A stretch of 64,000 nucleotides of DNA, taken from the NCBI RefSeq assembly GCF_014652455.1, contig NZ_BMYV01000002.1, forward strand, positions 744,001-808,000, given 5' to 3'. This document shows positions 15,016-25,022 of the stretch, piece by piece. The position numbers and the translations under genes are program-made. Source of the stretch: Litorimonas cladophorae (GTDB lineage Bacteria > Pseudomonadota > Alphaproteobacteria > Caulobacterales > Maricaulaceae). Below the pieces are notes generated by a model. It was not told the origin of the DNA, searched no databases, and saw only the letters and a list, made by a program, of their open reading frames with translations. Within the stretch, counting starts at the first letter, position 1. Each line of letters begins with the position of its first letter.

Positions 15016-18000
15016 GTGAAAGCTCTTGTTGCATGGTTCGTAAGGAACCCAGTGGCGGCCAACCTTTTGATGTTGGCCATGTTTGTTGCGGGTATCTTTG
15101 GATATTCAAATCTCGAACGTGAATTCCTTCCGGGTACAACGATTAACGGGATGACGGTCAGCGTGCAGTGGAACGGCGCGTCTCCACGCGACGTGAACGA
15201 GCAGATTGTTACCCGCGTTGAAGAGGCCGTCGATGGTCTAGACGGTATTGATTATATTGAGGCCACGGCCCGCGAGGGCGGCGCTTCTATCAACATCCGA
15301 ACAAAGCTTGGTATCGATTACGAAAAAATGCTCGACCAGGTGAAGAACCGTGTGGATGCCATTCAAAATCTTCCGCCTGACTCCTTCCGACCCCAAGTTA
15401 TTCGGTGGGACGCACAAGTTGATATCATGTATTTGGCGCTCTACGGGCAAGTTGACCGTTTAACTTTGCAGCGTGCCGCCAATGATTTGCGTTTGAAGCT
15501 GACGCAATTGCCGGGTCTTCAGCTCACAGAGCAGATGACGAAGATTCCGGAACAAGTCACAATTGAAATTTCCGAAGATGCGCTCCTGCGGTATAATTTA
15601 ACGTTTAATCAGGTCAGCCAAGCGATCTCGGGCAGTTCCGTGAACTTGTCCGCTGGGACCGTTGAAACAACAGGCGGGAACCTGCAATTGCGGGCTCGCA
15701 ATCTTGCTGACTCAAAAGCAGATTTTGAAAATATTATCGTGCGTCAAACGCCAAGCGGCGGGATTGTTCGCATTGGCGATGTGGCTAATGTCATCGACGG
15801 GTTTGATGATAATAAGTTCGCCGCGACCTTCCGCGGGCAACCAGCCGCGATTTTCCGCGTGTTATCGCCTGAGACGTCTAACATCACTGAAGCTGGGAAT
15901 GCTATTCGCAAGTTCGAAGAGGACATTCAGGACTCCCTTCCGCCGAATATGACTTTCAGTATTTGGGTCGATGGTTCAACGATGTTCGACAGTCGCATGT
16001 CCCTCATCTCTGGAAATGCCTTATCAGGTATGGCTTTGGTTCTGATTGTATTGATGCTCTTCCTTCGGCCAAAGGTCGCAATTTGGGTCACGCTCGGAAT
16101 CGCAGCGGCATTCGCAGGCGCGCTTGCGGTGGCTCCAGCGATCGGCATCACGTTAAACATGATCTCATTGTTCGCCTTTTTGCTAGTGATCGGGATTGTC
16201 GTCGATGACGCCATCGTTGTTGGCGAAAGTATTCATTTTCACGTGGAAAACGGGATTGATGGTGAACGCGGTGCCATCGCTGGCGCAGGAATGGTTATGA
16301 AGCCTGTCTATTTCGCCGTCATCACCACCATAATGATGTTTGTGCCTATGATGCTTCTATCCGGGCCTATTCGGTCGATGTTTGAGCAAATTAGTTTGGT
16401 CGTCATCGCCGTTTTGGTTTTCTCCCTTATCGAGGCTTTCTTTATTTTGCCGGCGCATTTGCGTCACTTAAAGCCCGTCGACCCAAATAAAGTTACGGGC
16501 ATAATGAAGTTCCAGCATCGTCTTGCCGAAAGTTTGAATACCTTTGCGCGTAAGGTTTTTCGACCAGTGGTCGCACTTCTGCTGCGGTTCCGTTACGTCA
16601 CCGTTTCAGTCTTCCTCGGCTTGATGATTATGGCCGTAATGTTGCTTACATCTGGCGTAGCTCCATCGGCCTTCTTGCCTGAGGTGGAAGGTGATATGAT
16701 CCAAGTGGAAATTCGTTTCCCTGAGGGCACCACCTTCGAACGGCGCGAGCAAGTTCGGCAGCAATTGGACGACGGTATCGCGCGGTTGAACGCTGACTCC
16801 ATGAAGCTATTTGGGGTTGAAGAAGATGTGATCTCGCATCCTGGCACGATCACTGAAGGACGTGGAGTTCAAGGCTTCCTCGGTCTGATTGAGACCGACA
16901 AACGAAATAACACATCGACTCGTACGGTTGCTGATAAACTCGAAGAATATGTGGGGCCCGTCAGCGATGCATTCCGCGTCAATTATGGATCGACCGAAGG
17001 TAATTTTGGCGGGGGCGGAGGCTTATTCTATGCTGTCGACTCTGACAATGAAGATGATCTCCGCGCTGCGATTCTTGACCTCAAAGAAGAAATATCCACT
17101 TATGATGGTGTCGTTGGAACCTGGGATAACCTAGAAAGTTCAGCTTCAGAAATACGTTTCAATATGAAGCCAGGTGCCGAAACTCTTGGGATTACGTTGC
17201 AAGACGTGACCCGCCAAGTTCGCCAGGCCTTTTTTGGACAAGAGGTTCAGCGGCTGCCACGAAATGGTGAAGATGTTCGGGTGATGGTTCGCTATCCCCT
17301 CGCGGCGCGGGAAAGCATCGATAGTTTGAATGACCTGCGTATTCGCAGCGCGAATGGTGTCGAAGTCCCGCTTTACTCTGTTGCTGAGGTTAGCTTCGCC
17401 GAGGGTGTTTCGCGCATCCAAAGACGGGACCGAAAGCAGGTCGCCTATACGGGCGGTCGTGTCCGAGGCGAGCCGCAAATTCAGACAGAGATTAAGGCGC
17501 AATTAGAGGCTGATTTCTTCCCAAGTTGGCAGCTTCGTCATCCCAATGTTGAGAAGGTCAAGGTTGGCGAAGATGAAATTCAGACCACTCTAATTAGAGA
17601 GTTGAGCATCAGCGGACTTGCCATCCTGTTTATGATGTATGGCTTGCTGGCGATCGCGTTCAAATCCTACTCTCAACCATTATTGATTATGATTGCGATT
17701 CCTTTCGCCTTTATCGGCATGATCTTCGGTAACCTAATCACAGGCGTTCCGTTTGGGATGATGAGTGTGTTTGGCTTCTTTGCGGCTTCTGGCGTTGCGG
17801 TGAATGATAACCTCGTGCTTATCGATTATGTCAACCGGCTACGGGATAAGGGGGTAGGTGCCTATCAGGCTATGCTGGATGCTTGTGTCGCGCGTTTTCG
17901 TCCAATCTTGCTGACATCGGTGACGACATTCGTCGGTATCATGCCAATCCTATTTGAGACGTCCACGCAGAGTGAGTTCCTGAAGCCCATGGTGGTAGCT

Positions 18001-18246
18001 TTGGCCTTTGGTGTTCTGTTCGATTTCTTCCTCACGCTCATGCTTGTACCTGCGTTATTCGGCGTGGGTGTCGACCTACATCGTTTCTTCAAGGGCCTTT
18101 GGACCGGTGTGAAACAAGATCCGCTCGGGTCAAACTATGATCCTGACATTGTCTTAGCTCTAGAGGGTATGGACATTGCAGATGATATTGATTTGGCGGG
18201 CAAACCTTCCGCGTCTAGCGGGAGTGTTCCCGCACCAGCGGAATAG
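15016..18246 (+). CDS. RND efflux inner-membrane transporter (AcrB/HAE family)
   Basis: 1076 residues, full length for an RND pump. It has twelve predicted membrane helices in two halves with large periplasmic loops (domains of about 300 residues each). The proton-relay aspartates are in IGIVVDDAIVVGE (TM4), and FGFFAASGVAVNDN marks TM10. A glycine-rich patch EGNFGGGGGLFY sits in the second porter loop. Starts with GTG at 15016, four bases after the adaptor stop, with GAGGAG upstream. It may export drugs, dyes, detergents or metabolites; the sequence does not settle the substrate. The C-terminus is a short acidic Pro/Ala tail. Confidence 0.95.
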   Translation: MKALVAWFVRNPVAANLLMLAMFVAGIFGYSNLEREFLPGTTINGMTVSVQWNGASPRDVNEQIVTRVEEAVDGLDGIDYIEATAREGGASINIRTKLGIDYEKMLDQVKNRVDAIQNLPPDSFRPQVIRWDAQVDIMYLALYGQVDRLTLQRAANDLRLKLTQLPGLQLTEQMTKIPEQVTIEISEDALLRYNLTFNQVSQAISGSSVNLSAGTVETTGGNLQLRARNLADSKADFENIIVRQTPSGGIVRIGDVANVIDGFDDNKFAATFRGQPAAIFRVLSPETSNITEAGNAIRKFEEDIQDSLPPNMTFSIWVDGSTMFDSRMSLISGNALSGMALVLIVLMLFLRPKVAIWVTLGIAAAFAGALAVAPAIGITLNMISLFAFLLVIGIVVDDAIVVGESIHFHVENGIDGERGAIAGAGMVMKPVYFAVITTIMMFVPMMLLSGPIRSMFEQISLVVIAVLVFSLIEAFFILPAHLRHLKPVDPNKVTGIMKFQHRLAESLNTFARKVFRPVVALLLRFRYVTVSVFLGLMIMAVMLLTSGVAPSAFLPEVEGDMIQVEIRFPEGTTFERREQVRQQLDDGIARLNADSMKLFGVEEDVISHPGTITEGRGVQGFLGLIETDKRNNTSTRTVADKLEEYVGPVSDAFRVNYGSTEGNFGGGGGLFYAVDSDNEDDLRAAILDLKEEISTYDGVVGTWDNLESSASEIRFNMKPGAETLGITLQDVTRQVRQAFFGQEVQRLPRNGEDVRVMVRYPLAARESIDSLNDLRIRSANGVEVPLYSVAEVSFAEGVSRIQRRDRKQVAYTGGRVRGEPQIQTEIKAQLEADFFPSWQLRHPNVEKVKVGEDEIQTTLIRELSISGLAILFMMYGLLAIAFKSYSQPLLIMIAIPFAFIGMIFGNLITGVPFGMMSVFGFFAASGVAVNDNLVLIDYVNRLRDKGVGAYQAMLDACVARFRPILLTSVTTFVGIMPILFETSTQSEFLKPMVVALAFGVLFDFFLTLMLVPALFGVGVDLHRFFKGLWTGVKQDPLGSNYDPDIVLALEGMDIADDIDLAGKPSASSGSVPAPAE

Positions 18247-18279
18247 TAAAAAATATGAACCAGTCTTGGAGGACTTTAC

Positions 18280-20361
18280 GTGTCGCTTAAATTTGTAATG
18301 GGAACGAGTTTTGCCGTTCTTTCTCTCGCGCTCGCTGCGTGCAGCGAAAAATCTGTTGAAACGGAAATGACTGAAGTCACAAAGACAATGACAGTCGAAC
18401 CAAAATCTGCGGTCCTAGGGACCTTCGGCATTGCGACAAAACATATGGATACGGCTGTTGATCCCGGCGAGAATTTCTATGAATTCGTCAATGGAACTTG
18501 GCTCAAAAACAAAGAGATACCAGCTGATCGTTCACGTTTCGGCGCATTCAACGTGCTGAGTGATCAAGCGGAAACCCGCGTTCGTAAAATCATCGAGACG
18601 GCGGCGAGCAAGTCCGATCCAAGCGCAGATGAAAAACGCATCGGTGACTTCTATAACGCGTTTCTCAACACTGATTTAATCGAAGAAAAAGGGTTGGCAC
18701 CCGTCCAACCTGCGCTTGATCGTATTAAAGCGGCAGAAACCCATGGGGATATTCTAGCTCTCATGGCGGATACGGGATTGGGGCTAGCTTCACCTGTTTC
18801 GCCATACGTCTATATCGATGCGAAGAAAAATGACGAATATATCGTCTATATGACCCAATCTGGCCTCTCATTGCCAAACCGGGATTATTATTTTGACGAA
18901 AGCGAAAAAGGACAGAAAATCCTGAAAGGATATCGCGATCTTGCCTCGACAATGCTCTCAGAGGCCGGTGCCGAGAATGCAGCCAAGCGCGCGGAAGCTG
19001 TCTTGGCTTTTGAAACCGCTCTCGCAGAAGGACATTGGACTCGCGTCCAGCAGCGCGATCGTGATCTGACCTACAATAAAATGAGCACAGCAGAACTTGC
19101 GGAAATGGCCCCTGGTGTAAATTGGGATATGATGCTCACAGCCCTCGGACTTGGCGAACAAGAGACAGTCATTATTCGCGAAAAATCCGCGATCGAAAAT
19201 GCGGCTAAAGTCTTCGCGGATACGCCCGTTGATGTGCTGAAAGACTATCTCACCGTTAGCTTGATGAATGGTCATTCGGCTTATTTGCCAGCCCGTATCG
19301 ATGATGCGAATTTTGAATTCTACGGCAAAACACTGCGAGGCCAGGAAGAACAACGCCCCCGTTGGAAACGCGGCGTGTCTGCTGTCAATGGCACATTGGG
19401 TGAGGTTGTCGGTAAGGTCTATGTGAAAGAGCATTTCCCACCGAATTCAAAAGTTCAAATGGATGAGTTGGTTGAAAATATTCGCGGCGCTTTCAAAACG
19501 GGCATCGACGGTCTGGAATGGATGGGCGACGATACAAAAAAACAAGCTCAGTATAAACTGGCGAAGTTTAACCCAAAAATTGGTTATCCAGACCGTTGGG
19601 AAACCTATGAAGGTTTGAACGTTGACCGGGACGACCTCATCGGAACAATCCAGTCCGCTCGAAAGTGGTCATGGGAAGATTCTATTGGACAATTGGGCCA
19701 ACCTATCGATCGCGACGAATGGGGCATGACGCCTCAAACCGTGAACGCTTATTACAACTCCATTTTGAATGAGATCGTATTCCCTGCTGCGATTTTGGAC
19801 GCGCCTTTCTTTGATCCGAACGCAGACCCTGCCGTGAACTATGGTGGGATTGGCGCGGTTATCGGCCATGAAATGGGCCACGGATTCGACGACCAAGGTC
19901 GAAAGTCTGATGGCGATGGTATTCAACGCGATTGGTGGACGGAAGCTGACGCGGAAGCCTATGAAGCTCGGGCCAAATTGCTTGCAGATCAATATAGTGC
20001 CTTCGAACCCTTGCCAGGTGAAAACCTTGACGGGCGTTTAGGCTTGGGTGAAAATATTGGTGATCTGACCGGTGTGACCATGGCCTATAACGCGTACAAA
20101 AAATCTCTGAATGGCGAAGAAGCACCAGTGATCGACGGTTATACAGGTGATCAACGTTTCTTTATGGCGTGGGCTCAGGTTTGGGCCATTAAGTGGCGCG
20201 AAGAAGCCTTATCCGCACAGATCAAAAACGGTCCGCATAGCCCAGGCGAATTCCGCGCCAATGGTATCGTGCGCAACTTCCAACCTTGGTATGATGCGTT
20301 CGGCATCACAGAAGACGACGCCATGTATTTGGCTCCAGAAAATCGAGTGAAAATCTGGTAG
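18280..20361 (+). CDS. M13 family (neprilysin-like) metallopeptidase lipoprotein
   Basis: 693 residues, a zinc endopeptidase probably in the periplasm or on the outer membrane. The signal peptide ends LALAACSEK, a lipobox. The zinc motif is VIGHEMGHGFDDQG (HExxH, near residue 530), the third ligand is in GENIGDLTGV, and NAYYNSILNEIVFPAAIL is the M13 substrate-binding motif. The start is a GTG preceded by GGAGGA. Thirty-three bases behind the RND pump gene and followed by a terminator; it may be co-transcribed with the pump, though a functional link is only inferred from position. Confidence 0.92.
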   Translation: MSLKFVMGTSFAVLSLALAACSEKSVETEMTEVTKTMTVEPKSAVLGTFGIATKHMDTAVDPGENFYEFVNGTWLKNKEIPADRSRFGAFNVLSDQAETRVRKIIETAASKSDPSADEKRIGDFYNAFLNTDLIEEKGLAPVQPALDRIKAAETHGDILALMADTGLGLASPVSPYVYIDAKKNDEYIVYMTQSGLSLPNRDYYFDESEKGQKILKGYRDLASTMLSEAGAENAAKRAEAVLAFETALAEGHWTRVQQRDRDLTYNKMSTAELAEMAPGVNWDMMLTALGLGEQETVIIREKSAIENAAKVFADTPVDVLKDYLTVSLMNGHSAYLPARIDDANFEFYGKTLRGQEEQRPRWKRGVSAVNGTLGEVVGKVYVKEHFPPNSKVQMDELVENIRGAFKTGIDGLEWMGDDTKKQAQYKLAKFNPKIGYPDRWETYEGLNVDRDDLIGTIQSARKWSWEDSIGQLGQPIDRDEWGMTPQTVNAYYNSILNEIVFPAAILDAPFFDPNADPAVNYGGIGAVIGHEMGHGFDDQGRKSDGDGIQRDWWTEADAEAYEARAKLLADQYSAFEPLPGENLDGRLGLGENIGDLTGVTMAYNAYKKSLNGEEAPVIDGYTGDQRFFMAWAQVWAIKWREEALSAQIKNGPHSPGEFRANGIVRNFQPWYDAFGITEDDAMYLAPENRVKIW

Positions 20362-20385
20362 GTCGAGAAAGACTTGCAATTCAAC

Positions 20386-20420
20386 GGCCCATCTCGTTAA
20401 CGCGGGGTGGGTCTTTTTTT
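20386..20420 (+). terminator. Rho-independent terminator after the M13 peptidase
   Basis: An eleven-pair stem with G-U pairs, GGCCCATCTCG against CGCGGGGTGGGTC, followed by seven T residues. Confidence 0.8.
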
Positions 20421-20501
20421 ATCCGATCAGAAGCCGTTGTAGTCTGGCCATGATTTTCCTTATTGTCTGATATGGTTATCTGAACTTAGGAGGGCCTTTG
20501 T

Positions 20502-21233
20502 TTGTCTAAAGTTAAAACAGCGCTGATCATTGGGGCGGGTGATGATACGGGATCAGCAATTGCGAAGGCGTTTGCCCGCGAAGGCTTGAGTGTGTGTGTT
20601 ACCCGCCGGCCACGCCATCTGGACAAGCTAGAACAATTGGTCGCAACCATTCGGGAAGAGGGCGGCCAAGCCCATGCCAAACCCTGTGATGCGCGAGAGG
20701 AGGCGGGCATGATCACTCTATTTGAAGAGGTCGAAGCGATTGGACCGTTAGAGGTCGTCGTCTTCAACATTGGTGCAAATGTCAGATTTGGGATTACCGA
20801 AACGAGTGAGCGTGTCTTCCGAAAAGTCTGGGAGATGGCATGCCTTAGCGGCTTTCTGACGGGGCGTGAAGCGGCTCGGCATATGCGACCGCGTGGTCAG
20901 GGAACTATTATTTTTACAGGTGCCACCGCCAGTCTTCGCGGAGCGTCCGGCTTCTCTGCTTTTTCATCGGCGAAACATGGCCTGCGGGCCGTTGCCCAAT
21001 CTATGGCGCGAGAATTAGGACCGCAGGGTCTTCACGTTGCCCACACCGTCATTGATGGCATGATCGACTCGAATTTTATTCGTGAAGTGGTTCCCGATGT
21101 GGATGATCGACGCGCGCGTGATGCTATTTTGAACCCAGACCATATCGCGCAAGCCTATGTCGATATTCATAATCAACCTCGGACAGCTTGGACATTTGAG
21201 CTTGATTTGCGACCTTATTGTGAGACGTGGTGA
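20502..21233 (+). CDS. short-chain dehydrogenase/reductase-like protein without catalytic Tyr
   Basis: 243 residues with the Rossmann fold of SDR enzymes (LIIGAGDDTGSAIAKAF near the N-terminus). The catalytic YxxxK is replaced by FSSAK (about residue 153), so the usual tyrosine is phenylalanine, while GATASLRG and ARELGPQGLHVAH keep the rest of the subfamily pattern. It may bind NAD(P) without dehydrogenase activity or use other chemistry. The start is a TTG preceded by AGGAGGG with good spacing, which decides it. It ends in TGATG, coupled to the next gene. Confidence 0.82.
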   Translation: MSKVKTALIIGAGDDTGSAIAKAFAREGLSVCVTRRPRHLDKLEQLVATIREEGGQAHAKPCDAREEAGMITLFEEVEAIGPLEVVVFNIGANVRFGITETSERVFRKVWEMACLSGFLTGREAARHMRPRGQGTIIFTGATASLRGASGFSAFSSAKHGLRAVAQSMARELGPQGLHVAHTVIDGMIDSNFIREVVPDVDDRRARDAILNPDHIAQAYVDIHNQPRTAWTFELDLRPYCETW

Positions 21234-21829
21234 TGACGCAGACAATAGATTTTATTTTCGATTTCGGTAGCCCCAATGCTTATCTGGCTTGGAAGGTTTT
21301 ACCCAACATGGCCGCGCAAAAAGGCGTCGTGGTGAACTATATCCCCTGTTTGTTGGGTGGGATTTTTAAAGCGACAAATAATCAACCGCCAATGATTGCC
21401 TATGGCGCCGTTTCAGGGAAATTGGAGTATCAGCGGATCGAGATGAACCGTTTCATTGCAAAATATGGGCTCTCGAAATTTCGCTTTAACCCGCATTTCC
21501 CAGTCAATACGTTACTCCTCATGCGCGGGGCTTGCGCGGCCGCAGCCAGTGACACGCTCGACGCATATATTGAGGCGGCCATGGCGGCGATGTGGGAAGA
21601 CGGACTGAATATGTCTGATCCAGATGTCTTTGTCTCTGCCATGAACGCAGCTGGGCTGGAGGGTTCGACCTTACTAACGGAGGCCCAAAACCCAAGCATT
21701 AAGGCGAGACTGTTGGAAAACACGAACGCCGCAGTTTCCCGCGGCATATTTGGTATTCCGAGCTATTTTGTTGGTGACGAAATGTGGTTCGGAAAAGACC
21801 GCATTCGGGACCTGATGCAGACGCTCTAA
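21233..21829 (+). CDS. 2-hydroxychromene-2-carboxylate isomerase / DsbA-like family protein
   Basis: 198 residues, thioredoxin-fold kappa-GST type. DFGSPNAYLAWK is the glutathione-side motif with its active-site serine, and GIFGIPSYFVG holds the cis-proline. Relatives isomerise hydroxychromene carboxylate in naphthalene-type degradation, or act as glutathione transferases or related enzymes. The ATG overlaps the preceding SDR stop by one base; a GTG six bases upstream is possible. The SDR pair points to aromatic or lipid catabolism. Confidence 0.85.
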   Translation: MTQTIDFIFDFGSPNAYLAWKVLPNMAAQKGVVVNYIPCLLGGIFKATNNQPPMIAYGAVSGKLEYQRIEMNRFIAKYGLSKFRFNPHFPVNTLLLMRGACAAAASDTLDAYIEAAMAAMWEDGLNMSDPDVFVSAMNAAGLEGSTLLTEAQNPSIKARLLENTNAAVSRGIFGIPSYFVGDEMWFGKDRIRDLMQTL

Positions 21830-21844
21830 CTATTCTGAAGTCAT

Positions 21845-23476
21845 CTATTCTGCGGCTTGGGGAACAGCCCACTCCGCTTTGATCATATCCGCAGCTTTTT
21901 CCGCAATCATAATTGTGGGTGCGTTAGTATTACCAGAAACAACTTGCGGCATGATGGAGGCATCGACAACGCGCAATCCATCCAGACCGTGAACTTTAAG
22001 CTGCGGGTCTACGACTGACGTCGGATCTGCCGTCAGAGACGGTCCCATTTTGCAGGTGCCGACAGGATGATAAACCGTATCGGCGCGGGCGGTGATATCG
22101 GCACGTAATTCAGCTTCGTCGACGGCATCCGTTCCGTACAGCGGTTTGCCCCTCGCCGCGTCCAATGCGGGCGATTGCATAATCTGCTGCGTGATACGCG
22201 CTGCACGATAGAGTTTTTCGACATCGTCAGGATGCGTCAGGAACGCCGGATCGATGGCGGGTGTGTCAGATGGGTCAGCCGAGTTCAATGTCACCGTACC
22301 GCGGCTCTTAGGTCGCAGCAGACAGACATGTGTCGAGAAACCATGTCCCCAGTGAAGCTTTCGACCATGATCATCTACAACGGCGACGATGAAGTGCAAT
22401 TGAATGTCAGGCGACGGTTCATCCTTATCAACGTAAAGAAACGCACCGCTTTCAGCGAGGTTTGAAGCCAGTAAACCGGTTCCTGATTTTCGATAATTCA
22501 CGATCTCTTTAATCATGTTGAGAGAGCCACCCAGCGAAAATCCGACCGTTTCTTTCGACAGATTTCGCTTAGCTTTATAAGCCGATATCCAATCAATGTG
22601 ATCTTGCAAGTTTTCACCAACCCCAGGCAAATCATGAACTTGCTTAATCCCATGGGGCGTCAGGTTTTCAGCCGCGCCAATCCCTGACAACAGCAAGAGT
22701 TGAGGGGAGCCGAACGCTCCGCAAGAGACGATTACTTCTCGTCGGGCTTTGACCTCGATTGTTTGTTTCTTCTTTTGTAAACGCACACCAGTTGCGCGAC
22801 CATGTTCCACGAGGACTTTTTCGGCTAAGACCTCCGTCATCACGCTTAGATTGGGGCGTTCCATGGCTGTTTCGAGATAGGCTTTTGCCGTAGACCAACG
22901 AACACCATCTTTATGGGTCACGTCATAGGGACCGAATCCCTCCTGCATGGCCCCATTGAAGTCATCATTGGCTGGAATTTGCAGCGTTTTACAAGCTTCG
23001 AAAAACTCTTCGTTCAAAGGAGAGATTTTCCGACGCTCGACGCTCAAAGGTCCACCTGCGCCGTGAAATTCATCTGCGCCTTGGTCTCGATCTTCAGCTT
23101 TTTTGAAATAGGGCAGGACATCGTCATAGGACCAACCGGGATTTCCCAGCGAGGCCCAATTATCGTAATCCGCTTTATGGCCACGAATATAGATCATCGC
23201 ATTGGTGCTGGACGAACCACCCAAGGCTTTTCCGCGTGGCTGATAGCCCTTACGACCGCCAAGACCCTTTTGTGGAACTGTTTCGAACGCCCAATTACGC
23301 TTCTTGGTGACCATATTCACGATGGTTAGTCCGGGTACCGATACACTCCAATGTTTATGTGTTGGGCCTGCCTCAATGAGGCAGACGGAGACGCTGGGGT
23401 CTTCGGTTAGGCGTGCCGCGAGCGTGCATCCCGCACTTCCCGCACCAACAATGACAAAATCAAATTCGGTTTCCAT
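21845..23476 (-). CDS. GMC family FAD-dependent alcohol dehydrogenase (BetA/AlkJ-like)
   Basis: 543 residues, a glucose-methanol-choline oxidoreductase. FAD binding is at the N-terminus ([20 protein letters not shown]), the GMC signature region at [19 protein letters not shown] (about 83-100), and the C-terminal active-site part HPVGTCKMG and [15 protein letters not shown]. These enzymes oxidise alcohols to aldehydes (choline, long-chain or aromatic alcohols). Its ATG overlaps the TAA of the aldehyde dehydrogenase by one base, so alcohol and aldehyde steps are made together. No betaine or choline genes are close, which favours an AlkJ-type role. Confidence 0.93.
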   Translation of the reverse strand: METEFDFVIVGAGSAGCTLAARLTEDPSVSVCLIEAGPTHKHWSVSVPGLTIVNMVTKKRNWAFETVPQKGLGGRKGYQPRGKALGGSSSTNAMIYIRGHKADYDNWASLGNPGWSYDDVLPYFKKAEDRDQGADEFHGAGGPLSVERRKISPLNEEFFEACKTLQIPANDDFNGAMQEGFGPYDVTHKDGVRWSTAKAYLETAMERPNLSVMTEVLAEKVLVEHGRATGVRLQKKKQTIEVKARREVIVSCGAFGSPQLLLLSGIGAAENLTPHGIKQVHDLPGVGENLQDHIDWISAYKAKRNLSKETVGFSLGGSLNMIKEIVNYRKSGTGLLASNLAESGAFLYVDKDEPSPDIQLHFIVAVVDDHGRKLHWGHGFSTHVCLLRPKSRGTVTLNSADPSDTPAIDPAFLTHPDDVEKLYRAARITQQIMQSPALDAARGKPLYGTDAVDEAELRADITARADTVYHPVGTCKMGPSLTADPTSVVDPQLKVHGLDGLRVVDASIMPQVVSGNTNAPTIMIAEKAADMIKAEWAVPQAAE

Positions 23477-24930
23477 TAGAGAATTTTCTTCATGAGGCCG
23501 ATCATCTTCCGCGTCTTATTGGTGTAAGGCGGGAAAAGGTTTTTACCTTGGCTAAACTTCGACTGAATGAACACGCCCTTCATATGGGAGAAGCTCTGGA
23601 ACCCTGCTTCGCCATGATAGGCACCCATGCCAGATGGACCGACGCCGCCGAAAGGAATGTCTTCTTGGACAACATGCCAAGCGGTTTCATTGATGGACAC
23701 GCCGCCTGAAATTGTCTCGCGGAGAACTTTGTCGCGGTTGCCTTTGTTTTCACCGAACCAATAAAGCGCCAATGGTCGTTCACCTTTTTGGATCGTATCC
23801 AAAGAGTCGTCGAGTGTTTCCGACGCCACAACAGGGAGGAGGGGCCCAAAAATCTCTTCCTGCATGATTTTCATGTCAGGTGTTGTGTTCGTCACAACCG
23901 TGAGCGGCACGCGGCGTTCTTTGGCGAGCTGTTGCTTGTCATCATCGCCAGCGACACGAATTGTAGCGCCTTTGTTTTCGGCATCTTCAAGAAGGTCTTG
24001 AAGGCGCGCGTAGTGACCATCGGCAATGATAGACGTATAATCGGGGTTACCTGCGACGGTTGGGAAAAATTCCTCGGCCTTCGCAATCATCGCATCAGAG
24101 AACGCATTAATCTTGGCTTCGGGCATCAAAACATAATCTGGTGCCACGCAGGTCTGGCCAGCGTTCAATAATTTGCCATTGGCGATACGCGCAACGGTCA
24201 TATCCATTTTGGCGCTCTCGTCGATGATAACAGGCGATTTTCCGCCAAGTTCTAGCGTCACAGGGACGAGGTTAGCGCCCGCGGCTTTGCCAACCATACG
24301 CCCAACACTTGTGGACCCAGTGAAGACGAGATGGTCAAAGGTCAAATTAGAAAAAGCCGAGGCCACATCGACCCCGCCTGTAGCGACGAAAACTTCTTCA
24401 TCTGTGAACCCTTTGGCCAAGACCTCCTTTAGAAGTTGACTAAAACGCGGCGTGTATTCGCTGGGTTTAATCATCGCGCGATTGCCTGCACCCAGTGCGC
24501 CGACAAGCGGCATGACAGCGAGCTGTAGCGGGTAATTCCAAGGGCTGATGATGCCAATGACGCCAAGGGGCTGTGGGATAATCACGTTCTTAGCAGGTAG
24601 ATATTGCAACGCGGTTGGGGCTTTGCGGGTCTTCATCCATTTTGGTGTATGTTTAATCGCATGAGAAATGCCGCCTTGGATAACGAGGCATTCGGCGATG
24701 AGCGTGTCTTCTGCGGCGCGGTTGCCGAAGTCATCGCTGATGGCTTTAATAAATTCGGCTTCGTGGCCGAGGATCAGTTCGCGGAGCGTGACGAGTTTAG
24801 CTTTGCGGGAAGCCCAATCCGAATTTGGGTTCTTGTTAAAGGCAGCGCGTTGTGCGGCCAAAACGGTGTCGAGTTCGGCTGGTTTTGTCGTACCCGTGCT
24901 GACGGGCTTGTCTGGATTAATGCGGACCAT
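23476..24930 (-). CDS. aldehyde dehydrogenase (coniferyl-aldehyde type)
   Basis: 484 residues, NAD(P)-dependent, oxidising aldehydes to acids. The active-site glutamate is in [10 protein letters not shown] and the cysteine in [23 protein letters not shown] at about 130 is the family pattern of the coniferyl/medium-chain group. Fused by one base to the downstream GMC dehydrogenase, forming an alcohol to aldehyde to acid pair. The TonB receptor gene lies in the same direction just upstream, behind a terminator. Confidence 0.93.
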   Translation of the reverse strand: MVRINPDKPVSTGTTKPAELDTVLAAQRAAFNKNPNSDWASRKAKLVTLRELILGHEAEFIKAISDDFGNRAAEDTLIAECLVIQGGISHAIKHTPKWMKTRKAPTALQYLPAKNVIIPQPLGVIGIISPWNYPLQLAVMPLVGALGAGNRAMIKPSEYTPRFSQLLKEVLAKGFTDEEVFVATGGVDVASAFSNLTFDHLVFTGSTSVGRMVGKAAGANLVPVTLELGGKSPVIIDESAKMDMTVARIANGKLLNAGQTCVAPDYVLMPEAKINAFSDAMIAKAEEFFPTVAGNPDYTSIIADGHYARLQDLLEDAENKGATIRVAGDDDKQQLAKERRVPLTVVTNTTPDMKIMQEEIFGPLLPVVASETLDDSLDTIQKGERPLALYWFGENKGNRDKVLRETISGGVSINETAWHVVQEDIPFGGVGPSGMGAYHGEAGFQSFSHMKGVFIQSKFSQGKNLFPPYTNKTRKMIGLMKKIL

Positions 24931-24968
24931 TTCGGATTCCCCTAATTATATTTTTGTCACTTATATAC

Positions 24969-24999
24969 GAAAAAGGGCGCGACCCGAAGGCCGCACCCT
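24969..24999 (-). terminator. Rho-independent terminator of the TonB receptor gene
   Basis: On the minus strand an eleven-base stem AGGGTGCGGCC / GGTCGCGCCCT with a TTCG tetraloop and a following T run. It ends about 24 bases after the receptor stop, separating it from the aldehyde dehydrogenase. Confidence 0.85.
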
Positions 25000-25022
25000 G
25001 AATTTAATCTATGCTGTAACGA

